NCBI RefSeq assembly: GCF_003716875.1
Contig: NZ_CP033078.1
Location: 62,001-126,000 of the forward strand
Length of the DNA stretch: 64,000 nucleotides
From: Vibrio zhugei
Lineage (GTDB): Bacteria > Pseudomonadota > Gammaproteobacteria > Enterobacterales > Vibrionaceae
Direction: 5' to 3'
Below the pieces are notes generated by a model, which saw only the letters and a program-made list of their open reading frames with translations, was not told where the DNA came from and ran no database searches. Shown here one piece after another: positions 29,580 to 39,717 of the stretch; positions within the stretch are counted from its first letter, which is position 1, and each line of letters opens with the position of its first letter. Made by a program: the position numbers and the translations under genes.

Positions 29580-31622
29580 ATGTCAAATCCACTTCTTACT
29601 TTTACGGACCTCCCTCCGTTTTCTGACATACGACCTGAGCATGTCAAGCCGGCTATCGAGCACTGCATCAGCGAATGTCGTCAAACGATAGACCAGGTTT
29701 TAGCCGATAACCCAACCCCAACATGGGACAGCGTAATTGTCCCTATCGAAGAAGTGGATGATCGTTTGAGCCAAGTGTGGTCTCCGGTCAGTCATATGAA
29801 TTCTGTCGTCAATAATGAAGCGATGCGTGAAGCGTACGAAAGCTGCTTACCATTATTGTCAGAGTTTGGTACTTGGGTGGGGCAGCATAAAGGTCTGTTT
29901 CAAGCGTATCAAACCATTAAAGCCAGTGAGGAGTTTGCGACCTTAACCACGGCCCAGAAAAAAACCATTACCGATGCGTTACGCAGTTTTGAGCTATCGG
30001 GCATTGGCTTACCGGCTGCTGAGCAAAAGCGTTACGGTGAGATCAGTAAGCGCCTTTCTGAGCTGAGTTCGACATTCTCAAATAATGTCTTAGATGCCAC
30101 CATGGGGTGGAGCAAGCAGATCACCGATGACGCAGAGTTGGCTGGTATGCCTGAATCCGCGCTCGCCTCCGCCAAGGCCGCCGCCGAAGCAAAAGGATTG
30201 GACGGGTATTTATTGACCTTGGATATTCCCTCTTACCTGCCAGTGTTGACGTATTGTGATAACCAAGCCTTGCGCCAAGAAATGTACGAAGCGTATGTGA
30301 CGCGTGCGTCCGATCGTGGCCCGCATGCGGGTCAGTGGGATAACACGGAGATCATGGCTGAAGAATTAAAACTGCGTCATGAAATCGCGCGTTTGCTGGG
30401 CTTTAACTCCTACAGCGAAAAATCGCTAGCGACGAAAATGGCGAAAACCCCCGACCAAGTCATGACATTCCTCAATGAGATGGCGGACAAAGTGAAGCCT
30501 CAAGGGGAGCGTGAAGTCGAAGAATTGCGTCAGTTTGCTGAGCAAGAGTATGGTGTGAAAGAGCTGCAACTGTGGGATGTGGGCTATTACAGTGAAAAAC
30601 TCAAGCAGAAGCAATTTGAAATCTCTGATGAGCAACTGCGTCCTTACTTCCCAGAGCACAAAGTGGTAAATGGGTTATTTACTGTGTTGCAACGCGTCTT
30701 CAACATGAAGGTCGTGGAACAGCAAGGCATCGATACTTGGCATGAATCCGTGCGCTTCTTTAATATCTTTGATAGCAAAGAACAATTACGAGGTAGCTTC
30801 TATCTCGACTTGTACGCACGCGAGCACAAGCGTGGTGGTGCTTGGATGGATGAATGTCGTGTACGCCGAGTGAAAACCAACGGTGAATTGCAAACGCCAG
30901 TGGCGTATTTAACCTGTAACTTTAATCGTCCGGTCGGTGATAAACCGGCGCTGTTTACTCACGATGAAGTCGTGACACTGTTCCATGAAACCGGACACGG
31001 CATCCATCACATGCTCACGCAAGTGGATGAAGGGGCCGTCTCTGGAATCAATGGGGTTGCGTGGGATGCCGTTGAGCTTCCAAGCCAGTTTTTAGAAAAC
31101 TGGTGTTGGGAAGAAGAAGCGCTGGCGTTCATTTCTGGTCACTATGAAACGGGCGAACCTCTGCCGAAAGCGATGTTAGATAAAATGCTCGCAGCGAAAA
31201 ACTACCATTCAGCGATGGGTATTTTGCGTCAGTTGGAGTTCGCTTTGTTTGATTTTACTCTGCATACACAATACGACCCAGAAGCGGGACCCCGCGTATT
31301 AGAAACCCTCGCAGAGGTGAAAAAACGCGTCGCCGTATTGCCAAGTGTGGAATGGAATCGCTTCCCACACGGGTTCGGTCATATCTTTGCTGGTGGTTAC
31401 AGTGCGGGTTACTACAGCTACCTATGGGCCGAAGTGCTGTCTTCCGATGCGTTTTCTCGCTTTGAAGAAGAGGGCATCTTTAACCAAGAGACTGGACAAA
31501 GCTTCCTTGAAAACATTCTCGAGCGCGGCGGCAGTGAAGAGCCAATGGAACTATTCAAACGCTTCCGTGGCCGTGAGCCAGAAATTGATGCATTGTTGCG
31601 TCATGCTGGGATTGCCGCTTAA
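29580..31622 (+). CDS. prlC: Oligopeptidase A
   Basis: A 680-aa cytosolic zinc metallopeptidase of the M3 family, the same length as E. coli PrlC. The zinc site FHETGHGIHH (HExxH) and the later Glu helix are present. It degrades short peptides, including cleaved signal peptides. The ATG at 29580 has AAGGA upstream; the in-frame start at 29541 gives a 13-residue extension with no family match. A strong terminator follows. rlmJ is divergent, sharing a gap of about 200 bp. Confidence 0.95.
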   Translation: MSNPLLTFTDLPPFSDIRPEHVKPAIEHCISECRQTIDQVLADNPTPTWDSVIVPIEEVDDRLSQVWSPVSHMNSVVNNEAMREAYESCLPLLSEFGTWVGQHKGLFQAYQTIKASEEFATLTTAQKKTITDALRSFELSGIGLPAAEQKRYGEISKRLSELSSTFSNNVLDATMGWSKQITDDAELAGMPESALASAKAAAEAKGLDGYLLTLDIPSYLPVLTYCDNQALRQEMYEAYVTRASDRGPHAGQWDNTEIMAEELKLRHEIARLLGFNSYSEKSLATKMAKTPDQVMTFLNEMADKVKPQGEREVEELRQFAEQEYGVKELQLWDVGYYSEKLKQKQFEISDEQLRPYFPEHKVVNGLFTVLQRVFNMKVVEQQGIDTWHESVRFFNIFDSKEQLRGSFYLDLYAREHKRGGAWMDECRVRRVKTNGELQTPVAYLTCNFNRPVGDKPALFTHDEVVTLFHETGHGIHHMLTQVDEGAVSGINGVAWDAVELPSQFLENWCWEEEALAFISGHYETGEPLPKAMLDKMLAAKNYHSAMGILRQLEFALFDFTLHTQYDPEAGPRVLETLAEVKKRVAVLPSVEWNRFPHGFGHIFAGGYSAGYYSYLWAEVLSSDAFSRFEEEGIFNQETGQSFLENILERGGSEEPMELFKRFRGREPEIDALLRHAGIAA

Positions 31623-31650
31623 GAGTGTGATGCTACGCCGTGAGTGAATA

Positions 31651-31680
31651 AAAAGCCCCGCTATTACAGCGGGGCTTTTA
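31651..31680. terminator. Terminator after prlC
   Basis: A perfect 12-bp stem AAAAGCCCCGCT with AGCGGGGCTTTT and a 5-nt loop, symmetric enough for both convergent genes. Confidence 0.9.
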
Positions 31681-31700
31681 GTTGCGGCTTTTAGTTGCGG
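31675..31700 (+). repeat. Tandem 13-bp duplication at the prlC terminator
   Basis: CTTTTAGTTGCGG occurs twice head to tail (31675-31687 and 31688-31700). It looks like a recent slippage duplication. Confidence 0.75.
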
Positions 31701-31716
31701 TTGGTGTCGTGTGTTA

Positions 31717-34017
31717 TTAAGCGTTAGGCTGCACTGTCACCGTTACCGTATTGTCTGAATAATTCAGCGAGGCCTCATAGCGATTGCCCGAGGCATCTTG
31801 CGCGACCACTTGACGAAATTGTCCTTCAATATAGTCTGCATTGAGCACTTTATAACGAGTGGTTGTCGTGATGCTTGGCACCGTTAACTCTAACGTACCG
31901 CCTTGAATAAAGATGCTATTTTGCGCAGAAAGACGTGCGTTATGCGTTAAATCTAACGCTAAGCTGCCGTCTTTTATCACGTAATCTGACACATTGAGTG
32001 TGCCTTTGCTCGTCTCTTGGTCGCCACCACGAATAGACACTTGCACCGTACCGTCATTTTGATACAGCGTGTTGCTACCAAAGGCTGAGCTTGATACCGC
32101 CACTAACGTACCGCCATCAAGTAATGTGCCACCTTGATAGGTATTCTCGCCTTCTAAGCTAAGCTTGCCTGTTCCTGATTTATGTAGCATACCTTGGCCT
32201 GAAATATTATTGCGCCAGCGGTCTGCAGCATAAAAACCGCCTTTACTAGCATCCATGTAGACATCAACATCACCGTTAAACGCGCCGTAACCATCGGCGG
32301 CATCGACTAAGTTAATGCGTCCCCAACCACGGGATTGATCGATAACCGGGTAGTTAGAACCGATCTCGGTGGAGGCTAATACTGCACGGCGTTGCGGAGC
32401 AGTGAGATAAGGCAGACGAGTTTCTAACAAGACTTCCGCACCTTTAGGCACTTCAGGCGCTTTGCTCGCTTTATCAAGCGGACTGAATCCATAGGTCATA
32501 TAAGCACGATATTTCTCTTTCATGGCTTGATGATCGGCGTAAGCATCTTGTGCGTCACACGGTTGCTCTTCATCCGTGGTGCAGTGGGCAAACGCGTTGA
32601 CAGAGTCGTAATCACTCGGCATGTTTTGCTCAAAATACTGTTCCGCCTGAGCGACGGCGGCAGCTTTGGCCGTTTGGTTTCCAGAATCGTATAAGGTCGC
32701 GGCGGTCACGGCCAGCCCCATAATACGCCCACCGATCACATCAAGAGGTGAGTGCATGGAGGCAACAATGCGGTTTTCGCCTAAGTCACCGGCTCGGGCA
32801 ACCATTTCTTGGAAACGTTGTGGAATGGCATACGCCAACCCCAGACCGCGGTCATAAGCCTCTGTGGTATGTCCACTCGGGAAAGCGCCATCTTTGGCGC
32901 GGCCAGAAATCCACGGGTCACCATTGCTAAGCGCATCCTGCGTCGCAAAGCTCTGATCTTTGTAGTGGCCGGGGTTATTGGCGGGATCATCTTCGGTATA
33001 AATTGTACGAGCCGCGCAAAGCAGGCCTTTCATTGGCGTCGTCAGCGGCTGATTGGGTTTGTCATAGTATTTGTAGCCATTGACGCTGCCATCAGCATTT
33101 AAGCAAGCATATTGCGTCAAATCGCTGACCTTATCGTAGCTGGCTACTGAGTAATCTTGATTGAGTCGCCATGGGCGAGGAGAGGCAAAGTGATATTTGG
33201 GCGCTTCGGTGGATGCGCCGTAGGCACTGATGTCATTGAGCAATAACACCACGTTGTTTAACGGCGTGGTTTGGCCATCTTTTTCTGTTGTTCCGTAATT
33301 GGTACCGTTGGCTAGCCCTTTTTGATAGGTGTTCTTTACAATATCCATGGTGTGATTATTGAGAGAGACCGTGCCGTTAGCATCGACAGAAAAGGGCGAA
33401 GTGGAATTCGCGCCATCACGGTAGAGTTTGGCGAGCGGACCTAATCCCGATGTAATGCTGAACCCTTTTTCACGTTGATCATCGAGATACGCCAATGCCA
33501 TGGCGGACTTATTATTGCGATCCACATCAGGTTGGCTTTGACCTTGACGCGTGAGCGTACGAACATAATCAAAGTTTTCATGCCACACTTTTTGATTACG
33601 AACTTGGGTGTGATTAAAGAGACGTTTGAGGACATGCTGAGTGCTCTTTGAGGCGCCACCTTGTGCTGTTGGGGCACCTTGTGTATTTGAGGGACTATTA
33701 AACACATCGGCGTCGGCAAAGTTCGCCCAAGTATTGTCACCTTGGTACCAAATCTCATCAAAGCCGCGCAAAATTTGCAGAATCGGACTGTAAGTTTCTA
33801 CGTAGGCGCGTGCGACGCGGTTATCGTTATTGATTGGCAGTTGGCCATCCACCACCGCGACGTCTTCGCCGGATAAGGTCGGTATAGGAATGATGTGTGT
33901 GCCTATCGTCGCTTGAGGCGCGTCGGGGATTGAGTGAGTCGCCTCATCGTGACAAGCGGTAATGACACAAGCCAGCGCGGTGATCGTCACATAGCGAGCG
34001 GAAAAATTTAATAGCAT
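31717..34017 (-). CDS. PAP2-family phosphatase with autotransporter-associated repeat
   Basis: A 766-aa exported lipoprotein (lipobox ITAC). The centre is a class-A acid phosphatase / PAP2 domain with the three conserved motifs: K-x6-RP in KYHFASPRPWRL, PSGHTTEAY and the RIVASMHSPLD block with catalytic His. The C-terminal 170 residues contain an autotransporter passenger-associated strand repeat (GTGKLSLEGENTYQGGTLL...GGTLV) but no beta-barrel follows, so how it leaves or stays on the envelope is unclear. ATG at 34017 is chosen for AAGGA and the lipoprotein signal. Substrate unknown. Confidence 0.85.
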   Translation of the reverse strand: MLLNFSARYVTITALACVITACHDEATHSIPDAPQATIGTHIIPIPTLSGEDVAVVDGQLPINNDNRVARAYVETYSPILQILRGFDEIWYQGDNTWANFADADVFNSPSNTQGAPTAQGGASKSTQHVLKRLFNHTQVRNQKVWHENFDYVRTLTRQGQSQPDVDRNNKSAMALAYLDDQREKGFSITSGLGPLAKLYRDGANSTSPFSVDANGTVSLNNHTMDIVKNTYQKGLANGTNYGTTEKDGQTTPLNNVVLLLNDISAYGASTEAPKYHFASPRPWRLNQDYSVASYDKVSDLTQYACLNADGSVNGYKYYDKPNQPLTTPMKGLLCAARTIYTEDDPANNPGHYKDQSFATQDALSNGDPWISGRAKDGAFPSGHTTEAYDRGLGLAYAIPQRFQEMVARAGDLGENRIVASMHSPLDVIGGRIMGLAVTAATLYDSGNQTAKAAAVAQAEQYFEQNMPSDYDSVNAFAHCTTDEEQPCDAQDAYADHQAMKEKYRAYMTYGFSPLDKASKAPEVPKGAEVLLETRLPYLTAPQRRAVLASTEIGSNYPVIDQSRGWGRINLVDAADGYGAFNGDVDVYMDASKGGFYAADRWRNNISGQGMLHKSGTGKLSLEGENTYQGGTLLDGGTLVAVSSSAFGSNTLYQNDGTVQVSIRGGDQETSKGTLNVSDYVIKDGSLALDLTHNARLSAQNSIFIQGGTLELTVPSITTTTRYKVLNADYIEGQFRQVVAQDASGNRYEASLNYSDNTVTVTVQPNA

Positions 34018-34354
34018 GAGCGTGCGTTCCTTGCAAAAATAATAGGATGTTGGGGACACTTATGGGGTCTGATTGTTCAGACGCTCAGACGGTAGCAAGG
34101 TTTTATGACGTCAGCGTGACGATGACATAAAATACAGCACAAGTTTTATTTTTAACTCTCTGTTTAATAATATAATTTTTTAGAAACCCTAGTGTCATAC
34201 GGCTTTGTTATAGAGCCGGGTGTTGGGCGTGATTGCGAGTTGTGGTTGGTTAAAAAGTGCGCATCCTGTAAAGAAATTGGTCACTAGGGAAGCATCTTGA
34301 TGAGGTTTAGGGTTATAATCTTCTCTCTATGTATAAATAACCAGTAGCTTAGCC
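34018..34354. other. Intergenic region upstream of uvrD
   Basis: No gene. A TATAAT -10-like hexamer lies at 34314-34319, about 35 bp before the uvrD ATG, without a good -35. I looked for the LexA operator expected before uvrD and saw no convincing CTGT-N8-ACAG. Confidence 0.4.
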
Positions 34355-36529
34355 ATGATTGATCCCTCTCTTTTACTCGACGGTTTAAACGATAAACAAC
34401 GTGAAGCGGTTGCGGCACCGTTGGAAAATCTGCTCGTATTGGCGGGGGCCGGCAGTGGCAAAACCCGAGTGCTAGTGCATCGTATTGCGTGGTTAATGTC
34501 AGTGGAGCAAGCGTCTCCGTTTTCGATTATGTCCGTCACCTTTACTAACAAGGCGGCGCGAGAAATGCGCGGGCGGATTGACGAATTGATGATGGGCAGT
34601 TCATCCGGCATGTGGAATGGCACGTTCCATGGGATTTGTCACCGAATTCTGCGTGCTCACTACCTGGATGCTAAGTTACCGGAAGATTTTCAAATTATTG
34701 ATTCTGATGATCAGCAGCGCCTACTGCGCCGCATCATCAAAGCGCAAAATCTTGATGAAAAGCAGTGGCAGCCGAAACAAGTCTCATGGTGGATTAACGG
34801 CAAAAAAGATGAGGGGCTTCGTCCTTCGCACATTGATGCTTACCATGATCCCGTGACACAAACCTACCTTAAATTGTATTCCACATATCAAGATGCGTGT
34901 GACCGCGCCGGCTTGGTCGATTTTGCGGAGATTTTGCTGCGCAGCTTAGAGTTATTGCGAGACAACAAATATATCCGTGAACACTACCAAGCGCGTTTTA
35001 AACACATTTTGGTGGATGAGTTCCAAGATACCAACAACATTCAGTATGCTTGGCTGCGCATTATGGCTGGGCCTGATGCCCATGTGATGATTGTCGGTGA
35101 TGATGACCAATCTATTTATGGGTGGCGTGGCGCTAAAGTGGAAAATATAGAGAAATTCACTCTGGAATTTCCTAGCGTGAAAACCATTCGTTTGGAACAA
35201 AACTATCGCTCGACAGGCACGATTCTGGAAGCATCCAACTCGTTGATTTCTAATAATACCGAGCGAATGGGCAAAAAGCTGTGGACCGATGGCCAAGCGG
35301 GAGAGCTCATTTCGGTGTATTCGGCGTTCAACGAGATTGATGAATCTCGGTTTGTGGTCAATAAAATCAAAGAATGGCACGAACAAGGTGGCTCGCTCTC
35401 TGACACGGCGATTTTATATCGTAACAATGCGCAATCTCGTGTGCTGGAAGAATCTCTGCTGCAAGCCAGTTTACCGTATCGTATCTATGGGGGCATGCGC
35501 TTCTTCGATCGGTTAGAAGTGAAAGATGTCCTGAGTTATTTGCGTTTGATGTCTAATCGGAATGATGATGCGGCGTTTGAACGTGTGGTGAACACGCCAA
35601 CGCGAGGCTTAGGTGACAAAACACTCGAAACCATTCGTTTTGCCGCTCGCGATCGTGGCTGTACGATGTGGGATGCCAGCATGGCGTTACTGAATGAGAA
35701 AGTGCTGACCGGGCGAGCGTCATCAGCGTTAAGCCGTTTTGTTGAGCTGATCAACGCGCTGGAAGATGATACGCACGAGTTACCCCTGCATGAGCAAACC
35801 AATCACGTTATTCACACCTCTGGGTTATACACCATGTATGAGCAAGAGAAGGGGGAAAAGTCGAAAGCGCGCATTGAGAACTTGGAAGAATTGGTCACGG
35901 CGACACGGCAATTTGTGATGCCAGAAGAGGCAGAAGACATGTCATTGCTGACCGCCTTTCTCACGCATGCCGCGCTAGAAGCCGGTGAAGGTCAGGCTGA
36001 TGAGTTTGATGATGCCGTGCAGCTTATGACGTTGCACAGTGCGAAAGGCTTAGAGTTCCCGCTAGTCTTTATGGTTGGCGTTGAAGAAGGCATGTTCCCA
36101 AGTCAAATGTCGGCAGAAGAAGCGGGGCGTTTGGAAGAAGAGCGCCGTTTGTGCTACGTCGGCATGACCCGTGCGATGCAGAAGCTGTATATCACTTATG
36201 CGGAGATGCGGCGTTTATATGGGCAAGATAAATATCATAAACAGTCGCGATTCATTCGTGAGCTGCCTGAGGCGTGCTTAGATGAAGTGCGGATGAAGGC
36301 ACAAGTCACGCGCCCCACCAATACTGGACGCTTTAGCCAAACCGCGGTGAAAGAAAACTTTAATGAAACGGGCTTTACCTTGGGAGCGCGCGTTTCTCAT
36401 CCTAAGTTTGGTGAAGGCACCATCATCAACTTTGAAGGCAGCGGTCCGCAAAGCCGAGTACAAGTCGCCTTTAATGGTGAAGGGATTAAGTGGTTAGTGA
36501 CTGCTTACGCCAAATTAGAAAAAATGTAA
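34355..36529 (+). CDS. uvrD: DNA helicase II (UvrD)
   Basis: A 724-aa SF1 helicase of nucleotide-excision and mismatch repair, matching E. coli UvrD (720 aa). Motifs: Walker [55 protein letters not shown] and YVGMTRAM. The C-terminal Tudor-like segment (GARVSHPKFGEGTIINFEG), which UvrD has and Rep lacks, is present. It acts with UvrABC and MutHL. Single gene. Confidence 0.96.
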   Translation: MIDPSLLLDGLNDKQREAVAAPLENLLVLAGAGSGKTRVLVHRIAWLMSVEQASPFSIMSVTFTNKAAREMRGRIDELMMGSSSGMWNGTFHGICHRILRAHYLDAKLPEDFQIIDSDDQQRLLRRIIKAQNLDEKQWQPKQVSWWINGKKDEGLRPSHIDAYHDPVTQTYLKLYSTYQDACDRAGLVDFAEILLRSLELLRDNKYIREHYQARFKHILVDEFQDTNNIQYAWLRIMAGPDAHVMIVGDDDQSIYGWRGAKVENIEKFTLEFPSVKTIRLEQNYRSTGTILEASNSLISNNTERMGKKLWTDGQAGELISVYSAFNEIDESRFVVNKIKEWHEQGGSLSDTAILYRNNAQSRVLEESLLQASLPYRIYGGMRFFDRLEVKDVLSYLRLMSNRNDDAAFERVVNTPTRGLGDKTLETIRFAARDRGCTMWDASMALLNEKVLTGRASSALSRFVELINALEDDTHELPLHEQTNHVIHTSGLYTMYEQEKGEKSKARIENLEELVTATRQFVMPEEAEDMSLLTAFLTHAALEAGEGQADEFDDAVQLMTLHSAKGLEFPLVFMVGVEEGMFPSQMSAEEAGRLEEERRLCYVGMTRAMQKLYITYAEMRRLYGQDKYHKQSRFIRELPEACLDEVRMKAQVTRPTNTGRFSQTAVKENFNETGFTLGARVSHPKFGEGTIINFEGSGPQSRVQVAFNGEGIKWLVTAYAKLEKM

Positions 36530-36645
36530 GAGCATTATTGCTGGCATCGCTGCGCTGACTTTGGCGGCGTTGCCGCTGCCCCTTCTCATCGAGCCAGAAG
36601 AGAAGACTCAAGTGCTTGTCGGAATCACTAATGGTGAGATGAGAA

Positions 36646-37067
36646 AAAAGAAAAACCCCGAGGGCAAAAGCCCATCGGGGTTATAGTCTTACTTGCAGCA
36701 ATCCAGCTACTAAGAATGCTCCCTGCATCAATTCCTTGATAAGTGCGCTGCATCCGTCAGCGTAATCCTTTCATCGCCATCCTAGCGGTGTCCTTGACCT
36801 GTCCTGGTCCACTAACTATCCGAGTTAGCTCTCATCACTTGTTCCCTGAGCGGTGTCCTTAACATCTTCCTGATGTTTATTCCTTCCTCATCCCAGAGGT
36901 GATCCTATTGTCATTCCTTTGTCGTTACCATCCTAGTAACGAGTTGCGTCCGTTCAATGTCCGCTTTGCTATCCGTGCTGATTATTCATCCTGAACAACC
37001 AAATCTTCGTCCTGAAGATGACCCAAATCCTTGGTCTTTATCCATTTCCTACCGACTCCCTGTCGAC
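36646..37067 (-). ncRNA. csrB: CsrB-family small RNA (CsrA sponge)
   Basis: About 420 nt on the minus strand. Its 5' end begins GTCGACAGGGAGTC, as E. coli CsrB does. It carries roughly 28 GGA motifs, many in hairpin loops (for example GTTAC-TAGGATG-GTAAC, AACATC-AGGAA-GATGTT, ATCTTC-AGGAC-GAAGAT), the signature of RNAs that sequester CsrA. It ends in a strong terminator (AACCCCGATGGG stem at about 36652-36682, T-rich tail to 36644). It controls carbon storage, motility and virulence traits through CsrA. Vibrios usually carry several copies, so this could equally be named csrC or csrD. Confidence 0.93.
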
Positions 37068-37074
37068 GGAATTC

Positions 37075-37102
37075 ATATTACTCATTTGGAAATTTTCGAC
37101 AA
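37075..37102 (-). promoter_or_regulatory. csrB promoter
   Basis: On the minus strand, TTGTCG (-35, 37097-37102), a 16-bp spacer and TAATAT (-10, 37075-37080) end 7 nt before the CsrB 5' end. Confidence 0.65.
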
Positions 37103-37226
37103 TGGAGGGAGAAGCGGATTATTCATAAAAAAATGCTCAAATAACCGACCATCTATTAAATATCAATAACTTATGTATATTTATTATCTGTAATCCCACG
37201 TAGAAAGAGATATGTCCTACTAGGTG

Positions 37227-37244
37227 TGTAAGAGATCTCTCACA
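37227..37244 (-). promoter_or_regulatory. GacA/UvrY/VarA-type box upstream of csrB
   Basis: TGTAAG-N6-CTCACA is one mismatch from the known GacA-box consensus TGTAAG-N6-CTTACA. It lies about 160-177 nt upstream of the CsrB start, a distance like that of E. coli UvrY sites. VarA binding is inferred. The remaining non-coding stretch to recQ at 37589 shows no further gene; the recQ promoter is probably within it. Confidence 0.65.
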
Positions 37245-37589
37245 AAGGTAATAGGTGATCGGCTCTATTTACTACCATGGAGTAATACCCGTTAGGAGTA
37301 TAGATAATAACCAAAGGAGATCTAAATCACACATGTAATGTATATGCATAATTATTGCATTTTATTGTGTGAAGTTTCACGTGTGCTATTAAGACCAGAT
37401 TGGAAAATGTGTTTGGGATTGACGATGTCGCAATGAAAACACAATCCCCAATATCGTGAAATGACACGGACAGGAATACTGATGTGAATTTTGCGGTTTT
37501 ATTCGCCAGCGAACCCCTCTACAATGTGCGGTCTAATGAGCGACTGCCCACGTAGGCGACTTATCGACTTCCCCATGAATGAGATCCGC

Positions 37590-39428
37590 ATGACTGCTAC
37601 TTTAACTGCCGAACAATCTGATACCCCGATGACTCCACAGTCTGTACTGCGTAACGTATTTGGTTACCAGGCATTCCGTGTCGGTCAGCAAGAGGTGATT
37701 GAGGCAGCGATGGCTGGTCAAGATAGTTTGGTGATCATGCCGACTGGTGGTGGGAAGTCATTATGTTATCAAATTCCCGCATTGGTGATGGATGGCATCA
37801 CTTTGGTCATTTCTCCTCTGATTTCATTGATGAAAGATCAAGTTGACCAATTAAAAGCCAATGGTGTGTCTGCAGAGTGTGTGAACTCGACGATGACCCG
37901 TGAAGAGTTGCAGGGGGTGTATAGCCGTATCCACACAGGCGAACTGAAGCTGTTGTATGTGTCACCGGAACGAGTCTTGACCAACGACTTTATTGACCGC
38001 CTTGATACCATGAATATCGCGATGATCGCGGTGGATGAAGCGCATTGTATTTCACAGTGGGGACACGACTTTCGCCGCGAATATGCTGCGTTAGGGCAAC
38101 TCAAGCAACGCTTTCAGCATGTGCCAATGATGGCGTTGACCGCAACAGCCGATAATGCTACACGCAGTGATATATTGAGTCGCTTAAGTCTGGTCGACCC
38201 TCATGTTTACTTAGGCAGCTTCGACCGCCCGAATATTCGTTATACCTTAATGGAAAAGCATAAGCCCGTGGCGCAAGTCGTGCGCTATATCACGACCACG
38301 CAACGCGGTCAGTGTGGCATCATTTATTGCGGTAGCCGTAAGAAAGTAGAAATGGTGACGGAGAAGCTTTGCAATAATCATATTCGTGCCGCCGGCTATC
38401 ATGCGGGGATGGAAACTGATGAGCGCGCTTGGGTGCAAGAGGCCTTTCAGCGTGATGATGTGCAAATTGTCGTCGCCACCGTTGCCTTTGGTATGGGCAT
38501 CAACAAGCCCAATGTGCGGTTTGTCTTGCATTTTGATATCCCGCGCAACATTGAATCTTATTATCAGGAAACCGGTCGAGCGGGCCGTGATGGGTTACCG
38601 GCTGAGGCGGTGATGTTATACGATCCATCAGACATCAACTGGTTACGCCGGATGTTAGATGAGAAAGAAGACGGGCCGCAAAAACACGTCGAGGCACATA
38701 AGCTCAATGCGATGAACAGCTTTGCGGAAGCGCAAACCTGCCGTCGACAAGTGTTATTAAATTACTTTGGCGAATATCGCGATACGCCGTGTGGTAACTG
38801 TGATGTGTGCTTGGACCCACCGAAACGTTTTGATGCCACGGAAGAGGCACGCAAAGCGTTATCTTGCGTTTATCGAGTGAATCAAAGCTTTGGGGTGAGT
38901 TATATTGTTGAAGTTCTCCGAGGGATGCAAAACATTCGTATCCGCGAGAATGGCCACGATAAAATATCCACCTATGGGCTCGGACGTGACCATAGCCATG
39001 ACTATTGGGTCAGTATTTTTCGTCAATTGATCCACAAGGGATTATTACATCAAAATATTACTCGTAACTCGACCTTACAGCTCACCGAAGAAGCGAGGCC
39101 GTTGCTGCGTGGTGATATGGAACTGGAATTGGCCGTACCACGTTTAGATACTGCATCGCGTTCTGCCAAAGCCGATAAATTATCGAGTAAGAACTACGAT
39201 AAGAAGTTATTTTCGAAACTGCGTCATTTACGTAAAAGTATTGCCGATGAAGAAGAGCTGCCACCTTATGTGGTCTTTAACGATGCCACATTGATTGAAA
39301 TGGCTGAAATGTTGCCGACTTCTTACGGAGAGATGTTAGCGGTCAACGGTGTTGGTCAACGTAAGTTGGATAAATACGCCGATGCCTTCCTCGACTTAAT
39401 TCAGGAGCACTTAACCAATCATGGCTGA
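37590..39428 (+). CDS. recQ: ATP-dependent DNA helicase RecQ
   Basis: A 612-aa SF2 3'-5' helicase of recombination and repair, matching E. coli RecQ (609 aa). It has Walker A MPTGGGKSLCYQ, the DEAH box VDEAHCISQWGHDF, motif VI ETGRAGRDG, four Cys of the zinc finger (AQTCRRQ, then CGNCDVC) and the C-terminal HRDC domain. The ATG at 37590 is chosen by family length; earlier in-frame ATGs add up to 33 residues without match. Overlaps the next gene by 8 bp. Confidence 0.94.
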   Translation: MTATLTAEQSDTPMTPQSVLRNVFGYQAFRVGQQEVIEAAMAGQDSLVIMPTGGGKSLCYQIPALVMDGITLVISPLISLMKDQVDQLKANGVSAECVNSTMTREELQGVYSRIHTGELKLLYVSPERVLTNDFIDRLDTMNIAMIAVDEAHCISQWGHDFRREYAALGQLKQRFQHVPMMALTATADNATRSDILSRLSLVDPHVYLGSFDRPNIRYTLMEKHKPVAQVVRYITTTQRGQCGIIYCGSRKKVEMVTEKLCNNHIRAAGYHAGMETDERAWVQEAFQRDDVQIVVATVAFGMGINKPNVRFVLHFDIPRNIESYYQETGRAGRDGLPAEAVMLYDPSDINWLRRMLDEKEDGPQKHVEAHKLNAMNSFAEAQTCRRQVLLNYFGEYRDTPCGNCDVCLDPPKRFDATEEARKALSCVYRVNQSFGVSYIVEVLRGMQNIRIRENGHDKISTYGLGRDHSHDYWVSIFRQLIHKGLLHQNITRNSTLQLTEEARPLLRGDMELELAVPRLDTASRSAKADKLSSKNYDKKLFSKLRHLRKSIADEEELPPYVVFNDATLIEMAEMLPTSYGEMLAVNGVGQRKLDKYADAFLDLIQEHLTNHG

Positions 39429-39717
39429 GTTTACAGTGGATAGCGCGCTTCTCTCTCAAGGGAAGCTATTAATTCATACCCCAACCTGGGATTTTGATTC
39501 CTTTGCCGCCATCGGTGAAGAGCTGGTGACGTTGTTGTCTGCCACAGTGAAAGAACGCCAGATGGATGCGGATTTGCATACATGGCTGGTGGATTTTGAA
39601 GGCAGCCTTTTGTTGTTAAAAGCCGAACATTACAGTGAGACAATTTGGCTAGAAACCCTGTCTGGTGATGAAGACCAAGCGGTGATTCGTTTTATTGCGA
39701 CACTGCTTGCTGGTTAA
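39421..39717 (+). CDS. DUF3630 family small protein
   Basis: A 98-aa acidic cytosolic protein of the DUF3630 type, which in vibrios commonly follows recQ. It overlaps recQ by 8 bp, so translation is coupled. It contains the DFEGSLLLLKAEHYSETIWLE core. No enzyme motif is visible; function unknown. Confidence 0.8.
   Translation: MAEFTVDSALLSQGKLLIHTPTWDFDSFAAIGEELVTLLSATVKERQMDADLHTWLVDFEGSLLLLKAEHYSETIWLETLSGDEDQAVIRFIATLLAG

Noticed and set aside
31675..31700. Tandem 13-bp repeat as a regulatory element
   Set aside because: It directly extends a terminator tail and looks like a slippage copy, so no function is claimed.
34018..34354. LexA/SOS operator upstream of uvrD
   Set aside because: Expected by analogy, but no CTGT-N8-ACAG sequence was found; only partial matches such as around the -10 hexamer.
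36957..37169. A 70-codon frame on the plus strand over the csrB 5' end
   Set aside because: It overlaps the structured RNA and has no ribosome site or family match.
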